Shown here: positions 25,492 to 34,379 of the stretch, piece by piece
Numbering within the stretch: position 1 is the first letter of the stretch
Layout of the letters: each line of letters starts with the position of its first letter
Assembly: GCA_016792845.1 (NCBI GenBank)
Contig: JAEUKH010000031.1
Coordinates: 1-64,000 of the forward strand
Origin: Myxococcales bacterium
GTDB lineage: Bacteria > Myxococcota_A > Polyangia > Polyangiales > Ga0077539
Direction of reading: 5' to 3'
Length of the DNA stretch: 64,000 nt
Notes under the pieces: generated by a model
What the model saw: the letters and a program-made list of their open reading frames with translations, nothing else
The model's database searches: none
Told to the model about the DNA's origin: nothing
Program-made: the position numbers and the translations under genes

Positions 25492-26718
25492 TCAGGTGGT
25501 GTACTCGGCGTTGACCTCGACGTAGCGGTACCCGAGGTCGCTGGTCATGAGCCGCGCGCGGCCTTCGCCCTCGCAGAGGGTGATCGTGAGGCTGAGGTCT
25601 TCGGCGCGCATGGCCTTCGAGAGCGCGGCGCGGTCGAAGCGCGTGGGCGCCCCGTGCTCGAAGACCGTCACCCCCTGGAGGCTGCACCGCAGGCCCTCGA
25701 CCGAGCGCACGGCCTTGGCGTTGCCCACCTGGCTCACGAAGCGCCCCCAGTTTGGGTCGTTCCCGAAGAGGGCGGTGCGCACGAGGGCGCTCATGGCGAC
25801 GTGGTCGGCCACGGCGCGCGCCGCCGCGTCGTCGATGGCGCCCGTGACCTCGATGGTGGTGACCTTGGTGGCCCCCTCGCCGTCTCGGGCGATGAGCCAC
25901 GCGAGCCGCGAGGCCACCCGGGTGATCACCGCGTCGACCTCGGGGCCCCCCGAGGCGCCGGTGCCCGTCGAGAAGAGCAGGAAGGTGTCGTTGGTGCTGG
26001 GATGCGAATCGACGTGAACGGCGTTGAAGCTCTCAGCGGCCACCGCACCGATGCGCTCTTGCAGCGCCGCCGGGGTGTACGCCGCGTCGGTGGCCACGAA
26101 GGCCAGCATGGTGGCCATGTCAGGGTGAATCATCCCCGCGCCCTTGCAGACCCCCGCCACCGTGACCTCACCCTCAACCGCCCCATCCTCCTTGGGGAAG
26201 GCATCCGTGGTCATGATCGCCTGGAGAAAGCGACGCCCCGCCTCAGGCTCCGACGAGAGCGCCGCGAGCGCCGCGTCGATGCCCGCACGCACCTTCTCCA
26301 TCGGGAGCTGCACCCCGATCACGCCGGTCGAGCACACCAGCACCTCGTCGTCGCGGAGCCCGAGCGCCGCCGCCACCCGCGCGCACATCTCACGCGCGTT
26401 GGCCTCACCCTCGGCCCCGGTGCACGCGTTGGCGTTGCCGCTGTTGACCACCACCGCGCGGATCAGCCCCCCCGCCCGCGCCAGGTGCTCGCGCGACACC
26501 ACCACCGGGGCCGCCGCGAAGAGGCTCTGGGTGAACACCCCCGCGCAGGCCATCGGCGCGTCGCTCACCAAGAGCGCCACATCGGGGCGACCGCTCGCCT
26601 TGATCGACGCGCTCACCCCCGCCGCACGAAGACCCCCCACCTGGGTCAAGGTCGCCGCCGGGTCAGCCAACACCGGGAGCGTCTGCACAAGCCTCGCGTC
26701 GAGCGATCGATCGGTCAT
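25492..26718 (-). CDS. argJ: Glutamate N-acetyltransferase / amino-acid acetyltransferase ArgJ
   Basis: ArgJ transfers acetyl groups from N-acetylornithine to glutamate in arginine synthesis, and may also use acetyl-CoA. The 408-residue precursor is self-cleaved before a Thr, here T203 in DMATMLAFVATDA, giving two subunits. Other family motifs are NSGNANACTG near residue 95, STGVIGVQLPM near 130, and the C-terminal D-L-G-Y-x-Y-V-x-x-N-A-x-Y-T-T end. The ATG at 26718 gives a normal length. It converges with the kinase unit (12 bases apart) and is otherwise alone; no other arg genes are nearby. Confidence 0.93.
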   Translation of the reverse strand: MTDRSLDARLVQTLPVLADPAATLTQVGGLRAAGVSASIKASGRPDVALLVSDAPMACAGVFTQSLFAAAPVVVSREHLARAGGLIRAVVVNSGNANACTGAEGEANAREMCARVAAALGLRDDEVLVCSTGVIGVQLPMEKVRAGIDAALAALSSEPEAGRRFLQAIMTTDAFPKEDGAVEGEVTVAGVCKGAGMIHPDMATMLAFVATDAAYTPAALQERIGAVAAESFNAVHVDSHPSTNDTFLLFSTGTGASGGPEVDAVITRVASRLAWLIARDGEGATKVTTIEVTGAIDDAAARAVADHVAMSALVRTALFGNDPNWGRFVSQVGNAKAVRSVEGLRCSLQGVTVFEHGAPTRFDRAALSKAMRAEDLSLTITLCEGEGRARLMTSDLGYRYVEVNAEYTT

Positions 26719-26957
26719 TGCTTCGTCACACTTTCCATTCAAAGGGCGATGCGCCCCAGACGTGTTTGTGGGGGGCGCGCGGTGAGTGTAGGCGACGCGC
26801 GCGGCGGTCAAGAAAAAAGCAAAGGGGCGCCGATTGTGGCTTGAAGAGTGGGTGAAGCGGGTGTTACGCATCGGCCCCGTTGCCGTTCGCGTTGCTGCTT
26901 CGCTTGTGAGACGACGAGCCCCCACCTTCGGGCGCCCACCACACGCAAATCGTGGGG

Positions 26958-26986
26958 GCAGACCCTCAGAATCGCGCAAGGTCTGC
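26958..26986. ncRNA. 7-bp hairpin with 15-base loop
   Basis: GCAGACC at 26958-26964 pairs perfectly with GGTCTGC at 26980-26986. It lies 120 bases upstream of the nested stem system and may belong to the same transcript. Confidence 0.3.
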
Positions 26987-27106
26987 GAAGGGGTGTTTGG
27001 CAGTCTCGTTTCCAGAGAATCGTCGGCGTAAAGGCTCGACAGTCGAAATGGGGTGCTTCTGGCTGTGTTGTCAGCGGCACCCGGTGTGGGTCAGAGAAGG
27101 CTGAGA

Positions 27107-27219
27107 GACGGTCATCAGTGCACCGTCGCAGATCACACCGGTCAGCGAGGCCATCACCGCGCCTCTTGTTCTGTGCCGGTCTGCGACCGTCTCACCGCGG
27201 GTGACGAATCCGCGGTGGG
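27107..27219 (+). ncRNA. Candidate structured leader with alternative stems
   Basis: Several perfect complements are nested here. GTCGCAGA (27125-27132) pairs with TCTGCGAC (27180-27187); inside it CACA (27134-27137) pairs with TGTG (27172-27175) and GAGGC (27147-27151) with GCCTC (27161-27165). GACGGTC (27107-27113) can instead pair with ACCGTC (27122-27127) or GACCGTC (27185-27191), which excludes the first stem. A further perfect 8-bp stem, CACCGCGG/CCGCGGTG, follows at 27193-27217. The element ends 48 bases before the SUMF1-like start. It looks like a leader or small RNA with switchable folds; no known riboswitch core was recognised. Confidence 0.35.
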
Positions 27220-27266
27220 GCATCGAGCGCGGGTCGCGTGCGGCCCGAGGCGAGGAGCGTCGAGGG

Positions 27267-28067
27267 ATGAAGCTGTCGAGGGTGTCAGAGTTTCGCCGCG
27301 CCATGTCGCAGCGCTTGGGTCGATGGTTGGGCGCTGCGGGCGCCACCGGGTTGACCCTCATCGCCGGCAGCGTGGCCGTGGCGGTCGCCACCGCGGGCCC
27401 TCCGGCGCGCAGCGACGCCCCCTGCCCCCAATCGATGGCGTACATCGGCGGCGTCTGCGTCGACCGCTTCGAGGCCTCGCTGGTTGAGATCCTCCCCGAC
27501 GGGCAAGAGCGCCCGTGGTCTCCGTACTTGAACCCGGGCAGCGCCACGGTGCGGGCCCAGAGCGTTCGGGGCGTGGTGCCGCAGGGGTACATCTCGCAGG
27601 TTCAGGCCACCCAGGCGTGCGCCCGGGCGGGCAAGCGGCTCTGCTCAGAGCGCGAGTGGTTTCGCGCGTGCCGGGGCCCGAGCCAGCGCAATTTCGGGTA
27701 CGGCAACACCCGCGAGCAAGGGCGCTGCAACGAGAACCATCGCTGGCACCCCGTCGTGCGGCTCTTCTCGGCCACCACCCGGTACCTCTGGGGGATGGAG
27801 CCCATGAACGACCCGCAGATCAACCAGCTGCCGGGCACCGTGGCGCTCACCGGGGCGCACGCGGGCTGCAACAACGAGTTCGGCGTCCACGACATGGTGG
27901 GCAATCTGCACGAGTGGGTCGACGACCCCGGCGGCACCTTCCGCGGCGGCTACTACATGGACACCACCCAGAACGGCGACGGCTGCTGGTACCGCACCAT
28001 GGGCCACAACACCGCCTACCACGACTATTCGATCGGCTTCCGCTGCTGCGCCACCGCCAACGAGTGA
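27267..28067 (+). CDS. Exported SUMF1/FGE-like sulfatase-modifying-factor domain protein
   Basis: The 266-residue protein starts at an ATG preceded by GAGG. A basic N-terminus and hydrophobic stretch (about 28-50) form a signal peptide or anchor. The rest is a formylglycine-generating-enzyme fold: C-P-x-S-M-A-Y-I-G-G-V-C-V-D-R-F-E near residue 55, A-C...G-K-R-L-C-S-E-x-E-W near 120-130, E-F-G-V-H-D-M-V-G-N-L-H-E-W near 210-220 and G-F-R-C-C at the end. Many such proteins are binding rather than catalytic; a copper-binding Cys pair could not be assigned. In Myxococcota this domain often accompanies Ser/Thr kinases, and a kinase-fold gene follows. Confidence 0.8.
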   Translation: MKLSRVSEFRRAMSQRLGRWLGAAGATGLTLIAGSVAVAVATAGPPARSDAPCPQSMAYIGGVCVDRFEASLVEILPDGQERPWSPYLNPGSATVRAQSVRGVVPQGYISQVQATQACARAGKRLCSEREWFRACRGPSQRNFGYGNTREQGRCNENHRWHPVVRLFSATTRYLWGMEPMNDPQINQLPGTVALTGAHAGCNNEFGVHDMVGNLHEWVDDPGGTFRGGYYMDTTQNGDGCWYRTMGHNTAYHDYSIGFRCCATANE

Positions 28068-28102
28068 GGGCCTCGCCCCGCACGACGGCGCCCCCGCAAG
28101 CT

Positions 28103-28135
28103 GCGGTTACCATACCGCACTGGAGCGATCTCCAG
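28103..28135. promoter_or_regulatory. Two adjacent short hairpins
   Basis: GCGGT/ACCGC (28103-28107 with 28114-28118) and CTGGAG/CTCCAG (28120-28125 with 28130-28135, 4-base loop) stand back to back in the 130-bp gap between the SUMF1-like gene and the pseudokinase gene. They could terminate the first gene or lie in the leader of the second. Confidence 0.35.
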
Positions 28136-28197
28136 GTTACAACCTACGCAAACGAGACTGCGGTGTACGCGCAGGTGCGATAAGGTACCTCTCGGCG

Positions 28198-30693
28198 ATG
28201 GTTGCGATGGCGTCGACAGGCTCGAACCTGCCGGGTCGGTTTGTTCTCGGTCGGCTCTCCCATGCTGAGCGCATTGGGATCGCCTACGAGGCCCTGCCTG
28301 CCGAGGGCGAAGGCATCCGCGCGCGGGCGTTGGTGTTGCACCCTCAGCACGCCGAGGGTCTTCGCCCGTGGTTCGAGCGATACGCCTTGGTGATGCGGGG
28401 CCTCTCGCACCCGAACCTCTTGTACGTTCACGCGATCGGGTACACTGACACGAACCTCCCGGTGGTGATCACCGAGTGGATCGAGGGCCGATCGGTGCGG
28501 GCCGAGCTCGACCAAGGGCGTATTTTTCAGCCCGTCGAAGTGCTGCGGGTGCTCTCGCAGGTGGTGAGCGCGGTTGATTACCTTCACGAGCGCCCGTCGC
28601 CGGTGCTCCACCGGGCGTTGCAGCCCGAGATGGTGGTGCTCTCGGGGCGCGAGCTGCGGGTGAAGCTCTTGGGGGTGGCCGAGTCAGACCGGCCGGTGTT
28701 TCCGCCGGGGCGTACGGGGTATCTCTCGCCCGAGGAGCTTGAGGGCAAGGGGTTGAGCGCGGCGAGCGATGTGTTCAGCCTCGCGAGCCTGGCGTACGAG
28801 CTCTTCACGGGCCGCCCGGCCTTCCCTGAGAACGCGGCGGCGCTCTTGCACACGCTGCGTCGCAACGGGTTGCCCTTCTTGGGCCTCGCGCCGAGCGACG
28901 TCTTGGCGCCCCTCGACCTGGTGTTGCACCGCGCGTGGCAGCTCGACCCGGCGCGACGTCACGAGCGGGTGGGGTATTTCTTTCAAGACCTCCTGGCGGC
29001 GCTTGAGCGGGTGCCCCACGCCGAGGTCGCGCGTCGGCGCACCTACCTCGACTCGCCGTTTCGCGCGCGGAGCCAGCCTGGCATCGCCATCGAGGCGCGG
29101 CCTGTGGGGGTGGGGATTCGCGGCAACACCTTGCCCCCGCCGGGCGGCCCTGCCCAGGCTGTGACAGCTCCGGCGCCGACGCGCACGGGGCAGTTTCCGT
29201 CGGTGCGGGTGGGGCCGACGCCTCGGGCGGTGCCGATGGTGACGGCGACCGCTGTGGTCGCCCAGCCCGTGGCGCCCCGGGCCGATCTTCGGAGTTCTCC
29301 AACGCAGAGCCCCGCCGCGGTGACCGACTCGGGTTCGTACCGCCCTCCGCGCGGCCAGCGCCCGCCGGTGCTGACCCCGGCCATCCCTCTGGTGCCCAAG
29401 GCGCCGCGGCTCCCGGCTGAGTTCTCTGAGCTCTCGGCGCCCTTTCTCTTGCGGGTGCCGACCTCGACGCCGCACGAGGTCACCCCCGCGCAGGGCACGC
29501 CTCTGCCGCCGGCCTTGGGGCCCGGTGACGACGACGCGGTCGGCCCCGACGCGCCCGCTGCGCCGCCGAGCGTCAGGCCCGCGAGCCGACGCCCGAGCGA
29601 GCCCATCTTTGTCGAGACCACCGACGCCGAAATCGCTGTCAACGACGACGCCGTGGTCGATGACCCCGAGGTCTCGATGGCGGTCATGGCCGACCTCGAC
29701 CTGCCGCTCCCAGAATCGCTCTCGGCCCGCGCATTTTTCGGGCAGGCTCTTTCGTCGCAGCGCCCAGCCTCGTACAATGAGCCTAGTTTGGAGTGGGTGC
29801 CTCCAAAGGGCGACACTCCTTTGTCGAACGCGCCGAGCGACGCCCCTACCGACGACCCGTCAGAGCGACCCACCCAGGTGAAGAAGCGCAACGCCATCGC
29901 TGGTTACTCTGCTGACGACGACGAGGCCGCACCGGTGGGGCATCGCCCGCGGGTCGACACCCGGCCGGCGCCCGCGCTCTCGTCGTTCTTCGGGTCGGCC
30001 GCTTCGACGCTTGAGAACACGCCGAGCGCGCTCTTCGAGCACCCTGACCGGCCCAATTCGGTCGTCCCGGCGCCCATTCCGCGGGCGGTGCGGCCTGACA
30101 CGCAGGGGGCGCTGCGGGCCCTCGGCGGGTACAACGCGAGCCCCCTCGCCCAAGACAACACCCCGAGCGGGCTCTTCGAGCACCCCGACCGCCCGGTCGA
30201 CCCCACCGAGCCGAGCCTTCGCCCGCGGGTGTCGACGCAGCCCGCCGTACGGAGCCTCGCGGCCCTTCGCGCGCAGGGCCAGCTCGTGGGTCGCGAGGCC
30301 GAGCTGCCCAGCCCTTCGGCGATCGTGCCCGTGGGGGCGAGCGACACCACCCTCGCGACGTTTACGCCCACCGAAGAAGGCCGCCCTTCGCACGAGACCG
30401 TGGTGACGGGGCCGCGTCGCGCGTCCGATCGACCTCCGTCGAACCGGCCGCCGGGCCCCGGGGTGGCCCTCGGGGTGAGGGCGCGGGCGGTGGCGCCGCC
30501 GGGGGCGCGGGCCTCGTTCGAGCAGTGGGCGCCCGAGCCCGACGAGATGAGCGAGGCCGCGCGACGGCTCTCGGGTCGGCCCGACGGGCGCGGGCCCGAG
30601 ATCAGGCTCAACGCGCGGCAGCTCGCGGTGTTTCTGGTGGCTCAGATGCTTCTCACGGTGCTGCTGGTGGTGCTCCTCAAGCGCTTCTTGTAG
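28198..30693 (+). CDS. Tail-anchored pseudokinase (Ser/Thr kinase fold, catalytic motifs lost)
   Basis: The first 270 residues align with PknB-type kinases: E-W-I-E-G-R-S hinge, GYLSPEEL as activation-segment end, SAASDVFSLASLAYELFTGRPAFP as the F helix. Every catalytic feature is gone: the glycine loop reads LSHAERIG, no Lys stands at the VAIK site (RALVLHP), HRDLKPEN is HRALQPEM, and DFG is LGV. About 500 residues of low-complexity Pro/Ala/Asp-rich sequence follow, with TPSxLFEHPDRP twice (about residues 605 and 655). One hydrophobic segment at 808-827 ends the 831-residue protein, so it should be tail-anchored with the fold in the cytoplasm. A phosphorylation-independent scaffold is inferred. 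Confidence 0.85.
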   Translation: MVAMASTGSNLPGRFVLGRLSHAERIGIAYEALPAEGEGIRARALVLHPQHAEGLRPWFERYALVMRGLSHPNLLYVHAIGYTDTNLPVVITEWIEGRSVRAELDQGRIFQPVEVLRVLSQVVSAVDYLHERPSPVLHRALQPEMVVLSGRELRVKLLGVAESDRPVFPPGRTGYLSPEELEGKGLSAASDVFSLASLAYELFTGRPAFPENAAALLHTLRRNGLPFLGLAPSDVLAPLDLVLHRAWQLDPARRHERVGYFFQDLLAALERVPHAEVARRRTYLDSPFRARSQPGIAIEARPVGVGIRGNTLPPPGGPAQAVTAPAPTRTGQFPSVRVGPTPRAVPMVTATAVVAQPVAPRADLRSSPTQSPAAVTDSGSYRPPRGQRPPVLTPAIPLVPKAPRLPAEFSELSAPFLLRVPTSTPHEVTPAQGTPLPPALGPGDDDAVGPDAPAAPPSVRPASRRPSEPIFVETTDAEIAVNDDAVVDDPEVSMAVMADLDLPLPESLSARAFFGQALSSQRPASYNEPSLEWVPPKGDTPLSNAPSDAPTDDPSERPTQVKKRNAIAGYSADDDEAAPVGHRPRVDTRPAPALSSFFGSAASTLENTPSALFEHPDRPNSVVPAPIPRAVRPDTQGALRALGGYNASPLAQDNTPSGLFEHPDRPVDPTEPSLRPRVSTQPAVRSLAALRAQGQLVGREAELPSPSAIVPVGASDTTLATFTPTEEGRPSHETVVTGPRRASDRPPSNRPPGPGVALGVRARAVAPPGARASFEQWAPEPDEMSEAARRLSGRPDGRGPEIRLNARQLAVFLVAQMLLTVLLVVLLKRFL

Positions 30694-30706
30694 CTTCTGC
30701 GGCCCT

Positions 30707-31915
30707 ATGGCCGACCTGTCGAAAGTCTACGTTGTTGATGCAGTGCGTACGCCCATCGGTCGCCACCGCGGCGGCCTCGCGTCGGTTCGCCCCGACGACC
30801 TCGCGGCGCTGACGCTCAAGGCGCTGCTCGCGCGGGTGCCCACCGCGGCCCACGCCCTCGACGAGGTGGTGTTCGGCGCGACCAACCAGGCGGGCGAAGA
30901 CAACCGCAACGTGGCCCGCATGGCGGCCTTGCTCGCGGGTCTGCCCTACGAGGTCACCGGCGTCACGGTGAACCGCCTCTGCGGCTCGGGTCTTGAAGCG
31001 CTTCAATATGCGTCGCGCGCGATCGCCTTGGGCGAGCGCGAGGTGATGATCGCCGGCGGGGTCGAGAGCATGACCCGCGCGCCCTTTGTGATGGCCAAGG
31101 CGAGCGAGAGCTTCGACCGCACGCCGCCCGCGCTCTACGACACCTCGATCGGGTGGCGGTTTACGAACGAGGCGATGGCGCGGCGCTTCCCGTTGCAGTC
31201 GATGGGCGAGACGGCTGAGAACGTGGCCGAGCAGTTCAAGATCACCCGCGAGGCGCAAGACCGCTTCGCGTTGGCGTCTCAGCAGCGGGCCGCGCGGGCG
31301 TGGTCGACCCATCGCTTCGCGAGCGAGGTGGTCGCGGTCGAGATCGCGCAAAAGAAGGGCCCGCCGACCGTCGTCGCGGCCGACGAGTCGGTGCGCGGCG
31401 AGACGAGCCTTGAGGGCCTGGCGAAGCTCCAGCCGGTGTTTCGCAAGGGCGGCACGGTCACCGCGGGCAACAGCTCGCCCATCAACGACGGGGCCTCGGC
31501 GGTGCTCCTCGCGAGCGAGGCCTTTGTGCAGCGCATGGGCCTCGCGCCGATGGCCCGGGTGGTGTCGAACGCGGTGGCGGGGGTCGAGCCCAACCTGATG
31601 GGTTTGGGGCCCATTCCGGCGACGAAGCGGGCGCTCGCGCGGGCGGGCTTGGGCGTGCGCGACCTCGACACCGTGGAGCTCAACGAGGCCTTCGCAGCCC
31701 AGGCCTTGGCGTGCATCGCCGAGCTCGGCCTCGACGCTGAGCGGGTCAACCCCGACGGCGGCGCGATCGCATTGGGTCACCCCATCGGGTGCTCGGGCGC
31801 GCGGGTGGCGGCCACGCTGGTTCATCGCATGAAGCGCGAGGGGCTGCGCTACGGCCTCGCGTCGCTGTGCATCGGCGTGGGCCAGGGCATCGCGACGGTG
31901 TTCGAGCGGGTCTAG
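30707..31915 (+). CDS. Acetyl-CoA C-acyltransferase (thiolase)
   Basis: The 402-residue enzyme condenses or cleaves acyl-CoA with acetyl-CoA. The nucleophile is C92 in NRLCGSGLEAL; the second half has NEAFAAQAL, the His motif GGAIALGHPIGCSGAR and the C-terminal Cys region L-C-I-G-V-G-Q-G. The N-terminal DAVRTPIGRHRGGL is typical of beta-ketoadipyl-CoA/acetyl-CoA acetyltransferases (PcaF/PhaA type). Substrate cannot be settled from sequence. It follows the pseudokinase gene by 13 bases, but the functional link is unclear, and it converges with the antiporter gene. Confidence 0.93.
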   Translation: MADLSKVYVVDAVRTPIGRHRGGLASVRPDDLAALTLKALLARVPTAAHALDEVVFGATNQAGEDNRNVARMAALLAGLPYEVTGVTVNRLCGSGLEALQYASRAIALGEREVMIAGGVESMTRAPFVMAKASESFDRTPPALYDTSIGWRFTNEAMARRFPLQSMGETAENVAEQFKITREAQDRFALASQQRAARAWSTHRFASEVVAVEIAQKKGPPTVVAADESVRGETSLEGLAKLQPVFRKGGTVTAGNSSPINDGASAVLLASEAFVQRMGLAPMARVVSNAVAGVEPNLMGLGPIPATKRALARAGLGVRDLDTVELNEAFAAQALACIAELGLDAERVNPDGGAIALGHPIGCSGARVAATLVHRMKREGLRYGLASLCIGVGQGIATVFERV

Positions 31916-31923
31916 CGCGGGGC

Positions 31924-33759
31924 TCAGGCGCGCGGCGGGGCGCCGGTGTCGTCGTGCCAATGGCCGCCGCTGGCCTCGTCGAGCTCGGCGCGGTCGCGCT
32001 CGAACTGCTGCTCGAGCTGGTCGCGCGAGGCGCGCACCGCGGCGCGGCGCTTCTCGATGTCTTTCTCGGTACGAAAGCCCTCCATCGAGGCCACGTTGTG
32101 GATGCGGAATTTCGCGGCGCGCTCCCACGCCTCGTGGGCCCCCACACCGAGGCTCTCGAGGGTCAGCCGGCCCGCCACGAGCGAGCCCTCGAAGACCTCG
32201 CGCTCGATCAGCTCGACCCCGCGCTCGCGGAGGGCGATCCAGTGGGTGACGTTGCGGGCCCGACACACGAGTTTCAACTGCGGAAAGTGGTGCTTCACCA
32301 GGTCGACGAGGCGGAGGCTCGTCTCGATGTCATCGATCGCGTTGACGAGCACCTTGGCGCGCCCGGCGCCGGCCGCTTCGAGCAGATCGAGCCGCGTCGC
32401 GTCGCCGTAGAAGATGCGAAACCCGAAGCGTCGCAGCACTTCGATGCTCTCGGGGTCGTGGTCGAGCACCGTGGCCCGCAGGCCACTCGCGAAGAGCAAG
32501 CGCCCCACGATCTGGCCGAAGCGACCGAAGCCCGCAATGATCACCGGCGCGTCTTCGCCCTCGATGGTGTCGTCAGGGCGCGCGTCTGCCAGCCCCGCGC
32601 GACGCGCCCAGGCCTCGGCGGCCATCACCAGGAGCGGCGTCATCGCCATCGAGAGCGCCACCGTGAGGGTGAGGAGCTTGTCCCACTGGCCGGGCATGAT
32701 GCGCGCGTCTCGGGCGACGCCGAAGATCACGAAGGCGAACTCGCCGCCTTGGGCCATCACCGCGGCGAAGAGCAGGCCCTGCGGGTTCGGACCTTCGGTC
32801 ATCTTCGTGAGCCGCGCCACCGCGTAGAGGGCCCCCGCTTTGAGCGCTGTAAAGCCCAAGACCAGGCCCAAGACGAGCCACGGTTGGTTTCGCAACAGCG
32901 CGAAATCGATCGACATGCCCACGGCGATGAAGAACAAGCCCATCAAGAGCCCCTTGAAGGGCTCAATGTCGGTCTCAAGGGCGTGCCGGTACTCGCTCCC
33001 CGCGAGGAGGACGCCCGCGAGAAAGGCGCCGAGGCCCATCGAGATGCCGACCCGCTCCATCACCCGCGCGATGCCCACCACGAGGAGCAGCGCGAATGCC
33101 GTCGACAGCTCGCGCAGGTGCGTGTTCGCGATGAGCCGCAGCGCGGGGCGCGTCGCGTAGCGCCCGAGCACCACCACCGCGAAGATCGCACCGAGCACTT
33201 TGAAGAGCCCCGCGAGGCCCCCGCTCTGATGCGACGACACCTCGACCGCCAAGAGCGGCACGATGCCCACCAGCGGGATCGCCGCGATGTCTTGAAACAA
33301 CAAGATGCCGAACGAGGCCCGACCCATCGGAGAGCCCAACACCCCCCGCTCTTTCATGGTCTGCACCGCGATCGCCGTCGACGACAGCGCGAGCGCGAGC
33401 CCCGCCAAGGTGGCCGCGCGCCAAGGCAGCCCCACCCCGAGGGCGCCGAGCACGAGGAGCGCGCCGCAGAGACCCATCTGAAGCGCGCCCCCGCCGAAGA
33501 CCGCGCGACGCATCTGCCAGAGCCGCGACGGTTCAAGCTCAAGCCCGATGAGGAACAGCATCAGCACCACGCCGAACTCGGCGAAATGCAGAATGGTTTC
33601 AACATCTTCGACGAGCTTCAGGCCGTAGGGCCCGATGAGACACCCCGCGGCGAGGTACCCGAGCACCGAGCCGAGACCGAGCCGCGCGAAGATCGGCACC
33701 GCGACCACCGCGGCCGAGAGGTACACCACCGCGTCGGTGAGAAGTGAGCGTTCGTGCAT
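31924..33759 (-). CDS. Kef-type monovalent cation:proton antiporter (CPA2) with TrkA-N domain
   Basis: The 611-residue protein has about 12 membrane segments in residues 8-385, including the CPA2 motifs G-Y-L-A-A-G-C-L-I-G-P-Y-G and F-L-I-G-L-E-L. A cytosolic RCK/TrkA-N Rossmann domain follows (about 400-515) with the nucleotide loop G-F-G-R-F-G-Q and an acidic residue at the end of strand 2 (L-D-H-D). The tail is charged and helical. KefB/KefC proteins expel K+ in exchange for H+ under electrophile stress, gated by glutathione; whether this one uses glutathione is not shown. The flavodoxin-like partner gene lies eight bases upstream. Confidence 0.9.
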   Translation of the reverse strand: MHERSLLTDAVVYLSAAVVAVPIFARLGLGSVLGYLAAGCLIGPYGLKLVEDVETILHFAEFGVVLMLFLIGLELEPSRLWQMRRAVFGGGALQMGLCGALLVLGALGVGLPWRAATLAGLALALSSTAIAVQTMKERGVLGSPMGRASFGILLFQDIAAIPLVGIVPLLAVEVSSHQSGGLAGLFKVLGAIFAVVVLGRYATRPALRLIANTHLRELSTAFALLLVVGIARVMERVGISMGLGAFLAGVLLAGSEYRHALETDIEPFKGLLMGLFFIAVGMSIDFALLRNQPWLVLGLVLGFTALKAGALYAVARLTKMTEGPNPQGLLFAAVMAQGGEFAFVIFGVARDARIMPGQWDKLLTLTVALSMAMTPLLVMAAEAWARRAGLADARPDDTIEGEDAPVIIAGFGRFGQIVGRLLFASGLRATVLDHDPESIEVLRRFGFRIFYGDATRLDLLEAAGAGRAKVLVNAIDDIETSLRLVDLVKHHFPQLKLVCRARNVTHWIALRERGVELIEREVFEGSLVAGRLTLESLGVGAHEAWERAAKFRIHNVASMEGFRTEKDIEKRRAAVRASRDQLEQQFERDRAELDEASGGHWHDDTGAPPRA

Positions 33760-33767
33760 GGTAAGTG

Positions 33768-34298
33768 TCAGCTCCTCACGAGGGCCATGACCCGGGCGCG
33801 ATACTCGGCCGCCACGGTGTCGAGGTGAGCGTCTGAGACCTGGTGCGCGTGAAAGAGCACCATCGGGTCGAGCCAGCGCATCGCGCAGAACCGCGCCGTC
33901 TGCTCGACCCCGGGCACGAAGCGCTCGAACGCGAAGCCGTGAACCCCGTCAGGGTGATAGCCCGACTCGTGGGCCCCGGCGGTGGTCATCCACAGGCAGG
34001 CCTTGCCCGCGAGCGCGCGCCCCCCGCCGTAGGCCCACCCGCGGGTCAGCACCTTCTCGAACCACAGCTTCATCATCGCCGGCGGCGCGTACCAGAAAAT
34101 CGGATGCTGCCACACCACCGCATCACACGCCGAGAGCGCGCGCTGCTCGGCCTCGACGTCGATGTTGAAGTCTGGGTACCGCTCGTAGAGCGAGTGAATC
34201 TCTACGTTTTCGATGCCCCCTAGGGCCCGCAGGAGCCGCGCGTTGGCGCGTGACCGGGCGGGATACGGATGAGCGTAGACCACAAAAACCCGCGACAT
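33768..34298 (-). CDS. KefF/KefG-like NAD(P)H quinone oxidoreductase
   Basis: The 176-residue flavodoxin-fold protein has V-Y-A-H-P-Y-P-x-R-S-R-A-N at the N-terminus (FMN phosphate loop), W-Q-H-P-I-F-W-Y-A-P-P-A-M-M-K-L-W near residue 63-80, and T-T-A-G-A near 105. These are the marks of the NQO/KefF/KefG family, which bind the antiporter and are needed for full efflux activity while reducing quinones or electrophiles. The gene is directly upstream of the antiporter on the same strand, in the usual ancillary arrangement. Confidence 0.88.
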   Translation of the reverse strand: MSRVFVVYAHPYPARSRANARLLRALGGIENVEIHSLYERYPDFNIDVEAEQRALSACDAVVWQHPIFWYAPPAMMKLWFEKVLTRGWAYGGGRALAGKACLWMTTAGAHESGYHPDGVHGFAFERFVPGVEQTARFCAMRWLDPMVLFHAHQVSDAHLDTVAAEYRARVMALVRS

Positions 34299-34379
34299 GG
34301 TGCCAGACCATACACGCTCCGACGCCGAGGCGAGCCCCTCCGTTCGGTCAGTCTCGTCGCGAGGGCCTCCGGGCCAAGG

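Larger units (their letters stand above)
26719..27266. other. 548-bp non-coding region with several hairpins
   Basis: This divergent region between argJ and the SUMF1-like gene is less GC-biased than its flanks and has no convincing ORF. It contains the hairpin at 26958-26986 and the nested stem system at 27107-27219 listed separately. No tRNA cloverleaf or rRNA motif was found. Confidence 0.55.

Noticed and set aside
26820..27266. tRNA or small rRNA in the argJ-SUMF1 gap.
   Set aside because: No cloverleaf, no T-loop GTTCGA-type sequence and no CCA end were found.
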